Source: Chara braunii
Lineage: Eukaryota > Streptophyta > Charophyceae > Charales > Characeae
NCBI GenBank assembly: GCA_003427395.1
Contig: BFEA01000427.1
Span: 440,669-471,258, forward strand
DNA: 30,590 bases
Direction: 5' to 3'
Made by a program: the position numbers and the translations under genes. A model generated the notes under the pieces. That model had not been told where the DNA came from. It searched no databases and saw nothing but the letters and a program-made list of their open reading frames with translations. Below are positions 19,771 through 30,217 of this stretch, piece by piece (position 1 is the stretch's first letter; every line of letters begins with the position of its first letter).

Positions 19771-20397
19771 CGAAGGGCGTGTGGTGGGTATCTTTTTCTG
19801 GCGGCGTTTGCATGGAGAGATTCCCGAGCCTCCGAAGATGGAGAGGGAGGTACTCAGATGAAGGTTGGACAAAGGAGGAAATAATTGGGATGAGGTAGAG
19901 AAGGCAACGAGGCCACAAAAGGTTTGTGGTGTTTGAGTGATGGAGTATGCGAAATGACAGTAATAATAATCTACATACGCGTCTTGCTGACATGAAATGT
20001 TCTTCTCTCCCTCCGGACTACCAGTGAGGGGCTGCCGACGGGCTTTGCAAAATTTGTCTCGCTAAGGTAAGTCAAGGCCACGGTCTGATTGTCTTCATCA
20101 TTCAGCCTTATGCTTTCATGACTGCGACAGGTGGCAGGTCACGAAATGGTTGAGTTGCTTTTCAATCGACGGGGGAGGAGGTGGAGGTTGGGAGGGGGGA
20201 GGGACGTGACATGATTGTGAGATGGCAACGATAGCAATTGTACGTTAAGACACTTTGTAGACCCTCCGCAGTTCTCTGATAGATGTAATCTGGTTTTGTT
20301 TGCATTGTAACCTCATGTTGTTTTTCAGATCTTGGTTCATCCCTATTTCGCGTACCTAGTAGATATCTGCTTTGTAGTTCTGTATGCTCAAATATCG
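19771..20397. other. no gene seen
   Basis: Upstream of LINE copy 3 on its strand. It could contain unrecognised 5' LINE sequence, but I find no zinc knuckle or start matching copy 1. Confidence 0.6.
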
Positions 20398-20860
20398 GAT
20401 TCAAATTTTAGTTCGTATATCTTGATTTGAAACCCTTGATTCTTAATTTTCTTAGTTCTGATTTTCGCCGGATAAAATTGATACAAACTTCGCTAAAATA
20501 AATATCATGATCTTGAAGTTCGCAATTCAGAAGTAAATTCTAATTTATTTATTTTGTCTCAAATCTTCGGGTCAAATTTTAGTTTATATCTCTTGATTTG
20601 AAACCCGTCATCTAATGTTCCTAGTTCTGATGTTCGTTGGATAAAATTGATACAAACTTCCTGCTCTTGAAGTTTGTAATTCAGAAGTAAAAAATTATGA
20701 GCTGGATTTTCACTAGGGTAATTTTTTAAGTAATTTTCTGAGTGAGATTCATAAATAAAATTGATACAAACTTTCCTGATCTTGAAGTTCGTAATTCAGA
20801 AGTAAATTCTGAGCTGGATTTGCACTAGGGTAATTTTCTAAGTGAGATTCAAAAAAATTT
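20398..20860. repeat. AT-rich degenerate tandem repeat block
   Basis: Three copies of ATAAAATTGATACAAACTT.. followed by TCTTGAAGTT.GTAATTCAGAAGTAAA lie at about 20474-20536, 20640-20690 and 20755-20808. The first two are preceded by TCAAATTTTAGTT.ATAT.TCTTGATTTGAAACCC. A second module, GAGCTGGATTT.CACTAGGGTAATTTT, occurs at about 20699 and 20811. Confidence 0.88.
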
Positions 20861-21546
20861 ACATCTGCAAATATCAATCTTCTAGTCTTGATTACTGTCG
20901 CTGCAAAATTTTGATTCTGATTGGCTTTTTTTGTTCTTCAAGTGGTTGATTGTGTTTCAAAGCTTGCCTGAGACTCTGTGCAGTGTATTTGAGTCTTGCT
21001 TTATGCGTTTGTGGGGTTTTCCTTTAGGGTTGGAGCCCCTCCCCGTGAGGGTTTCATAAGGTGGGAGGTGTTACCCTTGCAAGGATGAGAGGGTTACCTT
21101 GCCTGGAGGGGGTGGGTAGAAGGGAAGGCGGAACTTCAGCCCTACGGAGTATACTCTAGGGGGAATTGTATGTCGTTTAGGGGGTTGAAGTGACCATTTA
21201 GAGGCTGTTCCAAACTGGGGCCGAGAGGAGAGGGGCGCCTCCCGGTGGAGGCAGTGTAGGAACAAGGGGTTTGTTTTCTTAGGGAAGGAGTAACTTTGAT
21301 GGTCACACAGTGAGTTTATTATGTGTTGTGGAGTCCCGGGTGAACGCCAGAACCTGCATTAGAAGAGAGGATATTTTCTCCCTCTTGTTCTCCTTTTGGA
21401 TGTAGGTGAAGTTTCCTAATTTTCTTCAGGTCGGTTGTGTATCTGACTTCTCTGCGTTTTCAAAAATTTCTTAAAATTCTTAAAAAGTTGGATGTCGGTT
21501 GTAGTGCGGAGGTGGTGTATTGTTTGGTGTGATGGTCTGGTAGGAA
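20861..21546. other. no gene seen
   Basis: Mixed-composition sequence. A 64-codon minus-strand frame at 21071-21265 has no recognisable motif. Confidence 0.6.
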
Positions 21547-21660
21547 GGTTGGTATTGCGTCCTGCGGCGAGGAAGGCTTGTTAGCAGGAGGGATGTAAGG
21601 CATAGCAGCGGTAGGGATGGGGGCTCTACTGTGGTAAGTCTTGTCGGAGTGGGGTTGTGA
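21547..21660 (+). repeat. dispersed repeat family R, copy b (diverged)
   Basis: Matches the family in CATAGCAGCGGTAGGGATGG.GGCTCTACTG and GTAAGTCTTGTCGGAGTGGGG. Upstream similarity is weaker. Confidence 0.6.
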
Positions 21661-22849
21661 AGGATAGATGCATGGGGTTGACGAAGGACTACAACCAGCA
21701 CTTGTAGGAGTTGGAGGCATTGGAACCATGGTTATGGTGATGTTGGCGGCTTGTCTGATGTTTGCTGATACCTGTAAATTCAGAGGTTTGTGAACAGACG
21801 AGGCCAGAACGACGCTGGTTGATGCTGGGGCGTGGTCGCGCTGCCCTGTGACCTTAGCTGTACGGGGGCAAGAGGCCTGGTAGAGAGATCTGGGGAGTTG
21901 TCGAGGGTGGAAGGCACTCCAGTGTGTGTTGGCAAGCTGGTACTCAAACGACGTTGGTCGGAGTCGGGGTGAGTCGCTTTGCCCTGTAGCCCAGCAGGTG
22001 GGGGATTATTCTAGAGTGGGTTGTGCCACTTTGTTACCTAGTCGTTGGAGGTGTGAGACCTGGTAGAGATTGAGTATAGAGGACATGGGGGTTGAGGTAG
22101 GCTTAGGGTACGCTGTGTCGAACTATCTTCTGTAACCGCGCGACTTCCAGCGCGAGGCTGCTGTAGGGAAACTGGAGGGCCTTGATGGGTGACGGTGTCT
22201 GGGCAAGCCTCTCTCGATCTCTCCAGGTAGCGGTTGGACCGGCAGCCGGTAGGCCGCAGAGTCTCTTACTTTCAGCGGATTCTCCCGTGACGCCTACTGC
22301 CTGCCCCCCTCCCGATTTTTGGCTGCTTTCGAATCTCTGGCCGTTCTCAAAGGAGTTTTGCTTGGAGTAAGTCTTCGCTAAAAAAAAAAAAAACGGCTTC
22401 CCTAAAGGACCCGAATAGAATGACTGAGCTGTGTTTTGCAAAAGGGGCGAGCGGAAAGACCCAGCTCTCGCGCCAGGCTCAGGCAGTCGTCACCAATCAA
22501 ATTTAGGAAGAACCGAACCTCAGCGTACGGGCTCAAGCCCGCTGAAGGGGGCTCGAAGAAAAGAAAAGAAAAAAGAAAAAAATGATTTAAAGATTTAGAA
22601 TCCCGTGACACCCTATCGAGTAAGAAATCCCGATTCCCCCCTTTTTTCGACACCTCTCACCCTCCCTTTCTTTCGCTCTCTTCCTTCCCTTTACCTTTCC
22701 GTTATCGGGTACTAGGGGGCACAAATTTACAGTACGTTATCTCCTTTGGTCCGATGGAAGTTGTCAGCCCTGTGCTAGCCCCCAGTTGTCCCTTGTCTTT
22801 GTACCTGGCCCGATCCTCAATTTTGGCAAGGCGGGCTAAGCGGTGTCAG
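21661..22849. other. no gene seen
   Basis: No supportable coding sequence. It contains an A run (22380-22393) and an A-rich GAAAAGAAAAG segment near 22557-22582. Several frames reach about 110 codons on the minus strand but have no motif and run through the A/T tracts. Confidence 0.6.
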
Positions 22850-23200
22850 ACCAACAAGCCCAAGCGAGTCGCGCTGCAAAAGGAATAGAGCCCGAGTGTT
22901 AGACCGAGCCGAGATAGACGAGCTCAATACCGAAAGAACAAAGCCAGTGGTGCCGCAAAGGGAAACGAGCCCGAGCATAGACAAGCTCAGATCGAGATAA
23001 CAAAGCCAGTGGCTCAAAAAGAGAAGAGCACGAGAGTCAGACAAGCTCGGACTAAACTTTTCGCAAAAACAGAACCAGCTGCTCACAAAGGGAAAGCACG
23101 AGCATCGACCGTGCAGAGCTAGACGAACTCAGATTAAACAAAACCAGCTGCTTACAAAAGGAGGACCACGAGCATCGACCGTGCCGAGCTAGACGAAGGG
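22850..23200. repeat. degenerate tandem repeat, units of about 60-80 bases, about five copies
   Basis: Each unit contains variants of AACAAAGCCAGTGG or AACCAGCTGCT, then CAAA.GG.A, then GAGC(A)CGAGCAT..GACC, then GAGCTAGACGA(A/G)CTCAGAT. The last two units are most alike (CACGAGCATCGACCGTGC occurs in both, near 23096 and 23167). Confidence 0.82.
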
Positions 23201-23214
23201 GAAGTCTGCGACCC

Positions 23215-23402
23215 GCTCCACACTTTCCCTCTTTCTCCCTTTCCCACTCTCTCTCTTCTTCTCTCTCCCTCTCTCCCACTCTCTTTCTACCTCTCTCTCT
23301 CTTCCTCTATCTCTCTCTCTCGCTCTCTTTCTTTCTTTCTATCTCTCCCTCCCTTTTTTCTCTCTATCCCCTTCTCCTTTGCCCTCTCTCTCTCTCTCTC
23401 AT
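23215..23402. repeat. pyrimidine-rich (CT)n tract
   Basis: Almost continuous C and T, with CTCTCTCTC runs. Confidence 0.93.
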
Positions 23403-23729
23403 CCCCTGTCTCCACTAGAGCCCGTGGACGGCTAACCTCCCTGGAGAGGCTATCTTATGTATGGACTTCCGCTGATCTCCCTAAGCGCTGGTAGCTCGGC
23501 CCGTCAGGTCGACTTTGGAAGGGTCCGGTTCGCTCTCTCTCGGAGCCCCCCCTTTTTCGCTCTCGGGTTCGTCCGGAAGTTGACTGTCTGCTGTGCTCTT
23601 CGTGCTCCCTCTCCGATGGTGCTCTCAATTGCGCTGCTCCTCAGTCGCTTCCTGAGCTTTCTAGGTCTTCGACAGCGAGCTCGTTGTCAGTCCCTTGTGC
23701 GCTCTCGCCCCCTTTGAGTGTGAGTTCTC

Positions 23730-24165
23730 GTGTGTTGCTCGTAGACCGACTCCCGAACGCCCTCGCACCTCGAGCGCAAGTTCCCGAACTGGCCTTCGTG
23801 ATCAATCGTCGAGCGCGCGAGCTCACGTGACCGTTCTTCAAGCTCCCTTGTATCTCGCGCACAAGCCCCCCCCCCACGCAGCTTCGTAACGGACCCTCGG
23901 GCGCGCTCGTTTCCCGATCGCGAGCCCTTGCTCGTCGTTCTTCAAACTCTCCTGTGCCTCGAGCCCATGTCCCCGCACACGGCTTCGTGACCGACCCTTA
24001 TGCGCTCTCGTTGCCCTGAACGTGAGCTCTCGTTCGCCGCTTCTCGATCGCCCTCCGAGCTCCCTCGTGCCTCGCACGCTAGATCTCGTGCGCAGCTTCT
24101 TGCCCGATCCCCGGGGGTTCTTGGTCCCCGAACGCGAGCTCTCGTTTGCGCGAGTGCAGAGCACG
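23730..24165. repeat. GC-rich degenerate tandem repeat, unit about 105-115 bases, about four copies
   Basis: Units begin near 23730, 23845, 23948 and 24060. Each holds a CTCC.TYGTGCCTCG-like block, a CGCA.(G/C)CTTCGTGACCGACCC-like block, a CTCTCGTT or GCGAGCTCTCG block, and often GTTCTTCAA at the junction. The high GC content and absence of stops generate long frames on the minus strand (up to 147 codons) that follow the repeat and not a known protein. Confidence 0.75.
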
Positions 24166-25126
24166 TTCCCAGAAGTACTCGTGCGCTTCCCCCGTTCACT
24201 CTCAAAAACAGCGTGACGCCAGCGACTCTCCGCCTTGCGCGAGGGAACCGCCCTTTCTCGCTCCGTCTCTCCCGTCACCATCCCCTGGTTGGACGCTGCT
24301 CGCCATTTAGTGCGCCTAGTAACTCGAGCGCCTGCGACAACGTGCGTTAATACCGTGCGCCTCCCCTGTCCACTCCCTTCACTCCTTTATATATTCTCCT
24401 CTCCTCTTCTCGTCGATCCTGTGTCCGTCCAATCCTCTTGCCTCCTTCCTTCTCCCACTTCCCTCTTCGCACCTCTTCTATTCCCCGCCAATAGTCCGCC
24501 AAATTTTTGATTTTTCCCGGCTCTACTTATGCTGATTTTAAGTCTCCCGCTCACCTTCAATTTCGCCTCTTCAACTTCGAAGATCACACTTCCCTGCTCC
24601 GCGATCCTACCTTCTCCCAATCTCACCCAATCGCAGAGACCCTTCCGCTGTTCGAGGATTCAAGGTAGCCCTGTTTCTTGCACGTCCGTATTGCACGCTC
24701 CCTAACATATTCCGGGCGACGAACCTCGCTCGCTCTCTTCCCTTTGTTCCTGCTTGCTTCTTCGCGCGCTCCCACTCCCGGACTGGGCAAACCTCGGATC
24801 TCTCGTCCGTTCGTCTCTCCCCCACTCCTTCTTGCTTTGCAGCTCCCCCCCCCTCTCCTGGTTCGACGAATCCCGACTTTCGTTCGTTCGTCTTCCCTTC
24901 GGACTCCTCCCAGCCACACAGTGTTGGTTCCCTGCACATAGCATTTCTCAGCAATCTCCCACGACGGTTATCAAGAACCGTTCTTGGCAACCCCACCCAA
25001 CAGTGACTTTCGTTATCAATGCGCCACCCAATCTTCACACTCGTTGCCTCTCAACTTTCTCATCGTCAGGCTGCCTTGCCCGGCTCTTCGCGTTCTCCAC
25101 CATAAAAACAGGCCCTCGTAAGTCAT

Positions 25127-25128
<2 letters not shown>
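24166..25128. other. pyrimidine-rich non-coding stretch with a possible TATA element
   Basis: TTTATATATT at 24387-24396 followed by a CT-rich stretch resembles a plant core promoter with a pyrimidine patch. There is no recognisable gene behind it, so this is a weak suggestion. No domain was seen in the 189-codon plus-strand frame starting at 24754, which runs through the A32 tract. Confidence 0.35.

Positions 25129-25160
<32 letters not shown>
25129..25160 (+). repeat. poly(A) tract, 32 bases
   Basis: Uninterrupted A run. It could be a retroposon tail, but no LINE tail hairpins precede it. Confidence 0.95.
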
Positions 25161-25163
<3 letters not shown>

Positions 25164-26230
25164 CCCTCCTTTCCCGCTTTTGCGTCCGATTCATACCAGG
25201 CTCTCAGTTACGCAGGCCCGCTGGCCAGCGCAACTTTGTCTTCCCGAGCTACTCACTCGATCGACGATCCTGGTGGTATACGCAGCGCAGCAAGACCCCT
25301 CGTCTTCCCACCTCCTCAGCTGACGCCGTTCCCAGTCCTATATACTCAGTGACCAGCCGAAGAGGACCCCACAGTACCCGCTCCCGTTGAGTTGGCCTCG
25401 CGGTCACTTGATCTCCCCCGTATCATCATCCCTGGCCGATTCCTCCGTTATTGCTAGTGGCCATCCCTGATCACAGGGCATGATCCCGTCCAAGTTGACC
25501 TTAGGGTATGGATTTGTTTTTACTACTACGCCGGATAAAAACTCGCCGACTATGTGGCGTTACCAGACCCGGTTCTACCGCGTCTGAGGCGATCATATGC
25601 GGAGCTGATCCCGCGAGACAGTCAGAGCAAACCTCATCCCCCCCCTCTCATAACCGAGGATGGTAGCTTCGAGGATGGTGGTCCGACAGATCTGTCGAGG
25701 CAAAATTTCTCTCTTTCTCTCTCTAGTGGCCGCCCGTACCCAAGTCCACGTCCCAGAGTCTCTGCACACAGTGGTTTCATGGTCGCCCTTATCGCAGTCC
25801 TACAGCTGCCGCTAGTCAAGGTTCACCTCTCAGTCCTCGCCCCGTCCCTTTTTTATTTCTTCCTCTAGCCCCAATGTAAGTCGTCGTTCCCGCACTCTTG
25901 GCGCATCGCATTGAAATCTCAAGTTTTTTGGTCCGCTCATGGCCCCGCTCAAGACCTGGTGTCGACCGCCCTTTTTCTTGCTCGACCAAGCGTTAGTAAA
26001 AATAAAATAACCATTTTTCCCAAAAAAAAAACAAGCCTCATGCATCCAGGCGTCAAACACACAAAACAACGAAAAATATTTCCAAAAGAAGGTCATGTTC
26101 GTCTGGAGTCTCTTTTGACTCCATTTTCTTGAGGGAGGCTGATCCGAGATTTTTCGGATTGCTCTCATGCCTCCTACTTCAGTTTTCTTTACTTTTTTTT
26201 ATTTTCCTTTTGGCCTTCCCGTTTGCTACT
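25161..26230. other. no gene seen
   Basis: Mixed sequence with short open frames only. It may hold diverged 3' parts of the minus-strand LTR retrotransposon, but no RT, RNase H or integrase motif is visible. Confidence 0.55.
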
Positions 26231-26307
26231 GCTAGTGCTTGCACTAGCGGTGCTAATATTCTTGGTCGTCAAGATCTTGATCTTGACGGTGAGGTTGAGC
26301 AACCTCA
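26231..26307. repeat. three consecutive short-loop palindromes
   Basis: GCTAGTGC-TT-GCACTAGC (26231-26248), CGTCAAGATC-TT-GATCTTGACG (26267-26288) and TGAGGTTG-AG-CAACCTCA (26290-26307). All three have perfect arms of 8-10 bases and only two central bases. Confidence 0.9.
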
Positions 26308-26389
26308 AGGTAGTACATACATAGCAACATGTAAAATGACAGTTCGTTGCTGACAAGGAATGAGATTTTATGTTTCCCCTCCTCTATAG

Positions 26390-26680
26390 GAGAAGGTGCA
26401 GACTACGTTGTTGACATAGTCTTGGACAATCATGCGGTGCTTGTTGGCTAGCGTAGACGTTACAGATTTGTTAAGCCGCTGCACTTGGTCCCCTAAGCGT
26501 AGCCTATCGCACAAGCACGAATGATGAAGTTTCGTGTAGAGCCTATATTTGCGAAGGCACCCACTTTGCGGCCACCTACATCCACCTCTTCCACGAAATA
26601 TTCACCCCTAGGACCCTTACTTATCATCGTCCAAGAGTCTCTGGGTTCCTTCCCTTACCACTCAGTCTGTAACTCTTGTA
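26390..26680 (-). pseudogene. retropepsin-like protease remnant with altered catalytic triplet
   Basis: Follows the zinc knuckle on the same strand. One frame reads YFVEEVDVGGRKVGAF followed by A-N-I-G-S-T-R-N-F. This is the layout of an element retropepsin around its D-(T/S)-G active site, but here the triplet is N-I-G (codons at 26541-26549). Each of the two altered residues can be explained by one transition. A second frame (26415-26530) continues with RLRLGD and NKHRMIVQDYV, similar to the region that follows the active site in such proteases. A frameshift separates the two. The reading rests on short motifs. Confidence 0.55.
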
Positions 26681-26823
26681 GGGAATCAGACACATCTCTC
26701 AAACAGAGCATCCGTGGGTATGAATGTGGTTGCGGGGCAATGGATGGGTCACTGCCTTGGCCAATGCCTGAAGTGGGGAAGGCAACGTTACCACTCCAGC
26801 ACGGGTAAGAGCGGCTAACACTC

Positions 26824-28790
26824 CTACTGACCCGAGGTGTTTCCCTGTGAAGTGCTCGCAGACGCACTACCAGGGTTCGAAGATAAGCCCACCATTGTTG
26901 GAGAGGTTACCATCGTGGTAACCTTTTTGCCTCGGCACGTCCGAGAAGTGTGGCCATAGTTGCCACAGTTCATACACGTGCCCCTAGCAACTCGGTATCG
27001 CCACACCTCATAATCTAAACCAAGTTTTACCAAGGCGGGTGTTCCTTGGTCGCCCTAACCCTTGGACCGGCCTACCTTCTGCTTCCCGGTCCCCCTAGCC
27101 TTCTCCTTCATAGGCGCCACAACTCCCCCATCCGAAGTCTCGCTGTCCCCATCCTGCTCTGTCTCATACCCGAAGTCTGAGAATTCGTCAATGTCAGTTG
27201 CCTTACCATCATGCTCGACAAACATGAGTTGACCTTTCTTCTTCAAGTCTTGGGGAAGTCTTTTCTTCCTACCATTTGACTGTCCCTGATGCACGAACCC
27301 AAGTTTAGCCTCTATGTTTGAGGCCTTCGTGCTGAAAGTAGCGAAGCTATATTGGTTAATATAGGCATTGTCCACTGACTTATTCTTGACGTTTGTGGGC
27401 AGACATCTCAAATAGTCTGTGAGGAGTACCTGCAGGTCATAACACACACCAGGTACTACGATCAGACGTTCTACGGCGTCTGTGACCTCGCGTACGGTCC
27501 TGTATCTTTTGGCACAAAGATTGTTGATTGCGTCAGTAGCCTTTTGAGCCTCTTGAGGGTCATGCCACCTCTTGTGCACAGTTCGTACGAACTCTTCCAA
27601 TGTATGGGTCTAAGCCTAGGCATCGAAGTTCTGACCATAGCCATGCTTCTGTACTAACCTGTTTAACCACCGTGCTGCCGATTTCTTCTGAAAAGGAGGC
27701 AGCTACTATAACTTCCTGCGCCGGCCTTGTGAGCTTGTGCCTCACATAGGTAGGCACAGTCCTCACCTAGGTATCCAAATCCTCGTCCTTCTTCCTGTCG
27801 CCAGAAAAGGGCTTAGGACTCAGCAAAGGAGCTTTGGGCATCCACTACATGGGTTAGATTTGCCCAGGCAATTGCTGCAGTGGGTGCATTGCCACTGAGA
27901 GAGGTTGTTGCGTGCTAACCTGATTCTGGCTTGACGATGAAATTGTAGTTGCCACCATCATTAATGGTACGGATGAAGCTCTGAGGACCTGACCACTAGT
28001 TCCTACTAAACCACCTGGAGGGGGTATGCCAAACATAGGAGAGAAAGAGGGTCCTACCGACGATGGCGTCACTGAGGGCCCCGCAATCGGAGGGGGAGCT
28101 ACAATATACTGAGGCTTCCTCATCATTGGACGAGGAGCCTGCAGTGCGGCCAAATTTTGTCTCTGGTCTGTCACTAGTTCATTCAACACTTCCTGTTGAA
28201 CAACCTGCGTTTCGGTCACACAAAGAAGCGAGTTACGCAGCGTTTTCATTGCAGGATCAAGTGTTGACTCGTCTAGTGCCTCTAATTTGCTGAACTCCTG
28301 TTTCCTGCTCCCTAGTCTAACCTTTTTCATTATAGTTTCATGTCTTCTCTCTGCTGCCTCTCTCAACTGCAGTTGCAACTCGTCATGAAGTTCTTCTGCT
28401 TGGAGGATCTCATAGTCCTCCGGTGTGAGTTGAGTCTGTTGGCTGACTTGCAAGCGAACAGTCTGACTAATGGAAAAGTGACAAACTCCCTGACTGACAC
28501 CTGACGAAGAGGCCTTTGACACTGTGGAGGAGGTAGCCATCACAACCTCAGCCCGGACCCAGCGTCCGCTAATCTTGTTGCTGCAAGTGTCCGTTCAGCG
28601 TTAGCTGCCGCTGTCCTAGCCCTCTCTAATGTCATCCTTTCCCGGGTATCCCTTCACAACCTCATTTCCTCTCCTTGGCCTAATTCCAAGAAGGTAATCG
28701 GTCGACTGAGTGCAGCTCTACGAGTAACTCTAAGGGGTTTACTAGTCTCTCCTCCTCCTCACTACTGCCTGCAGCTATAGTCTGTGTGAT
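26824..28790 (-). pseudogene. LTR retrotransposon gag, broken
   Basis: Minus-strand blocks: an Arg/Glu/Ala-rich helical segment (about 28790-28550, one stop); an open frame 28543-27854 with Gln/Glu-rich coiled-coil-like sequence and then a Pro/Ser/Gln-rich region; KPFSGDRKK near 27800; a gag core (27766-27055, EEFVRTVHKRWHD and TVREVTDAVERL); an acidic stretch; and a zinc knuckle CMNCGNYGHTSRTC (CX2CX4HX4C) near 26970-26930. Breaks include the stop at 27854, stops near 27840, a TAG on the minus strand at 27767-27769 inside CTAGG, and a frame change between about 27700 and 27600. Gag normally forms the virus-like particle and binds the element's RNA. The assignment to gag is firm; the Ty3/gypsy assignment is an inference. 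Confidence 0.75.
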
Positions 28791-28800
28791 CTAAAGTAGA

Positions 28801-29746
28801 ATCCACACTGAATCCTACCTCAGCATGACACCCAATCGAGTATGATTAACAACTATTTTCAGTCAGCCCGGAGAGAAACAGTTAAGTGGTCAATAACAAC
28901 TAATGTCAGATCCTACAGGTAACACTAGTTCTATTTTTAGATTATTCTAATACAGATTGCAATGCAACAAGGAAGATACTATCCTATTTGCAGTTGTCCG
29001 TCAGTTGTCAACAAGTTCGTACAACTAAATAATCAAAAACAAAACAGTTTATCTGTGGAGATGTATGTTGGATGCCAGTTTGTCTAATTAATGCCACAGC
29101 GAACAGTTACTGGAATCCCCCCTCTCCCTGTATCCTTCTTGAGTGATCACTTTGTGTCAACGCCCTGAGCATCTGGTTGAGCGGCGTGTCTGAAGGTGTG
29201 CAATCCGGCCCACCCCTGTAGCCCAAGTCTATGTCGAACCTGCCAGGCCCTGCACGTTGTTTACCCTCGCTTGCAACGAGGCTTACATCTGGTTTGATCT
29301 AGCTGATCAAGAGGCAATTTAAGGACAGCGACCGAGGTCCTCAGGAATTATTTAACGTCGCAGACAGGACGACGATCACAGTCAGGGTTCAACATCGGAA
29401 CCCGCTAGAAATATTTAGAGACAGTCTGGTAAGCGTCTGTTCAAAGGGCTGGCATGCCCTGCATGACCTCTGTTGTGCAGCAATAGAACCAAGGAGTTGC
29501 GGTAAAGCATGCGTGTACTAGTCCCAGCGGGTTGGCATGGTGACCGTGACCCGAGTGCTTCGTCTTTAGAGGCTTCGCCCATCTCCCACCAGCTTGCCTA
29601 TAAGAGCTCGGCAGGGAGAAAGACAGTGTAGGAGAACTTTGGAAGGGATTGTTAGGGGTTTCGAGGGTTTTGGAGCATTTGTAGGACCTCTGCGGTCTAT
29701 TCCCATGCTTCCCGAATTAGTGCAAGTGTTCTCAAACATTTTTTCA
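28801..29746. other. no gene seen
   Basis: Expected location of the 5' leader and LTR of the minus-strand retrotransposon, but I cannot define LTR ends without its partner copy. A small hairpin CCTCG-CTTGCAA-CGAGG lies near 29268-29284. Confidence 0.55.
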
Positions 29747-30129
29747 GCCGAAGCCGGGTAATGGCCCCGGTATCTCAAAAAAAGAGATCGAGGGAGAAGG
29801 AGATGGTGGGATATCACTCGTCCTACTAGTGAGAGGGCTAGCTGGTAGGATGGGAATAGGATACAGCAGCAGCAGAGATGGTGGCTCTACTGCAGTAAGT
29901 CTTGTCGGAGTGGGGTACAGGGGATTGATTGGGGGTGTCTAAGTCTTTTTCTGAATTGTGCAATGTTTTTGTTTCTCAAAAGAGGTGAGTGGGAGAAGTA
30001 GATGGTGGGATATCAAGCGTCCTACTAGTGAGGGGGCTAGCTCTTAGGATGGAAATAGGGTACAGCAGCAGCGGAGATGGTGGCTCTGCTGCAAAAAATC
30101 TTGTCGGAGTGAGGTCAAGAGGATTGATA
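29747..30129 (+). repeat. dispersed repeat family R, copies c and d in tandem
   Basis: The hairpin motif GCCGAAGCCGGGTAATGG.. (29747-29772, also at 10281-10306) is followed by unit c (about 29769-29928) and unit d (about 29970-30129), with a period near 200 bases. Both units share TCTCAAAA..GAG, GGGAGAAG.AGATGGTGGGA, CGTCCTACTAGTGAG, GGTGGCTCT and TTGTCGGAGTG. Confidence 0.85.
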
Positions 30130-30217
30130 GGGAGATTCTGAGTCGGCGGGACCGGCAGGCGGGCCCANCAGATACCGCGTGTGTCTTTCAGGCCGCGAGC
30201 GAGCTTGCGTTGGGTGG

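Larger units (their letters stand above)
26390..28800 (-). mobile_element. LTR retrotransposon remnant: gag and protease region
   Basis: Minus-strand order is a coiled gag N-terminus, a gag core, an acidic linker, a CCHC zinc knuckle and a retropepsin-like segment, as expected for a Ty3/gypsy-like element. No RT, RNase H or integrase was recognised downstream (below 26390), and I could not identify LTRs or a primer binding site. It is either internally deleted or too decayed to follow. Confidence 0.72.

Noticed and set aside
22850-23200. Spaced repeats considered as a CRISPR-like array
   Set aside because: Units are degenerate, spacers are not unique or of constant length, and the DNA is plant nuclear.
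23838-24350. Overlapping open frames of up to 147 codons on both strands
   Set aside because: They lie in a GC-rich tandem repeat, are open in several frames at once, and show no domain.
24387-24396. TATA box of an active promoter
   Set aside because: TTTATATATT is suggestive, but no downstream gene or transcript evidence is present; mentioned only as a weak possibility in the feature list.
24754-25323. 189-codon plus-strand frame
   Set aside because: It runs through the A32 tract (poly-Lys) and has no recognisable domain.
26129-26353. 74-codon frame with a hydrophobic segment, resembling a secreted peptide
   Set aside because: The hydrophobic part is a T-rich run, the rest is made of the three palindromes, and nothing supports expression.
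26521-26808. Plus-strand 95-codon frame with several Cys
   Set aside because: It is antisense to the protease remnant, and the minus-strand reading has recognisable motifs.
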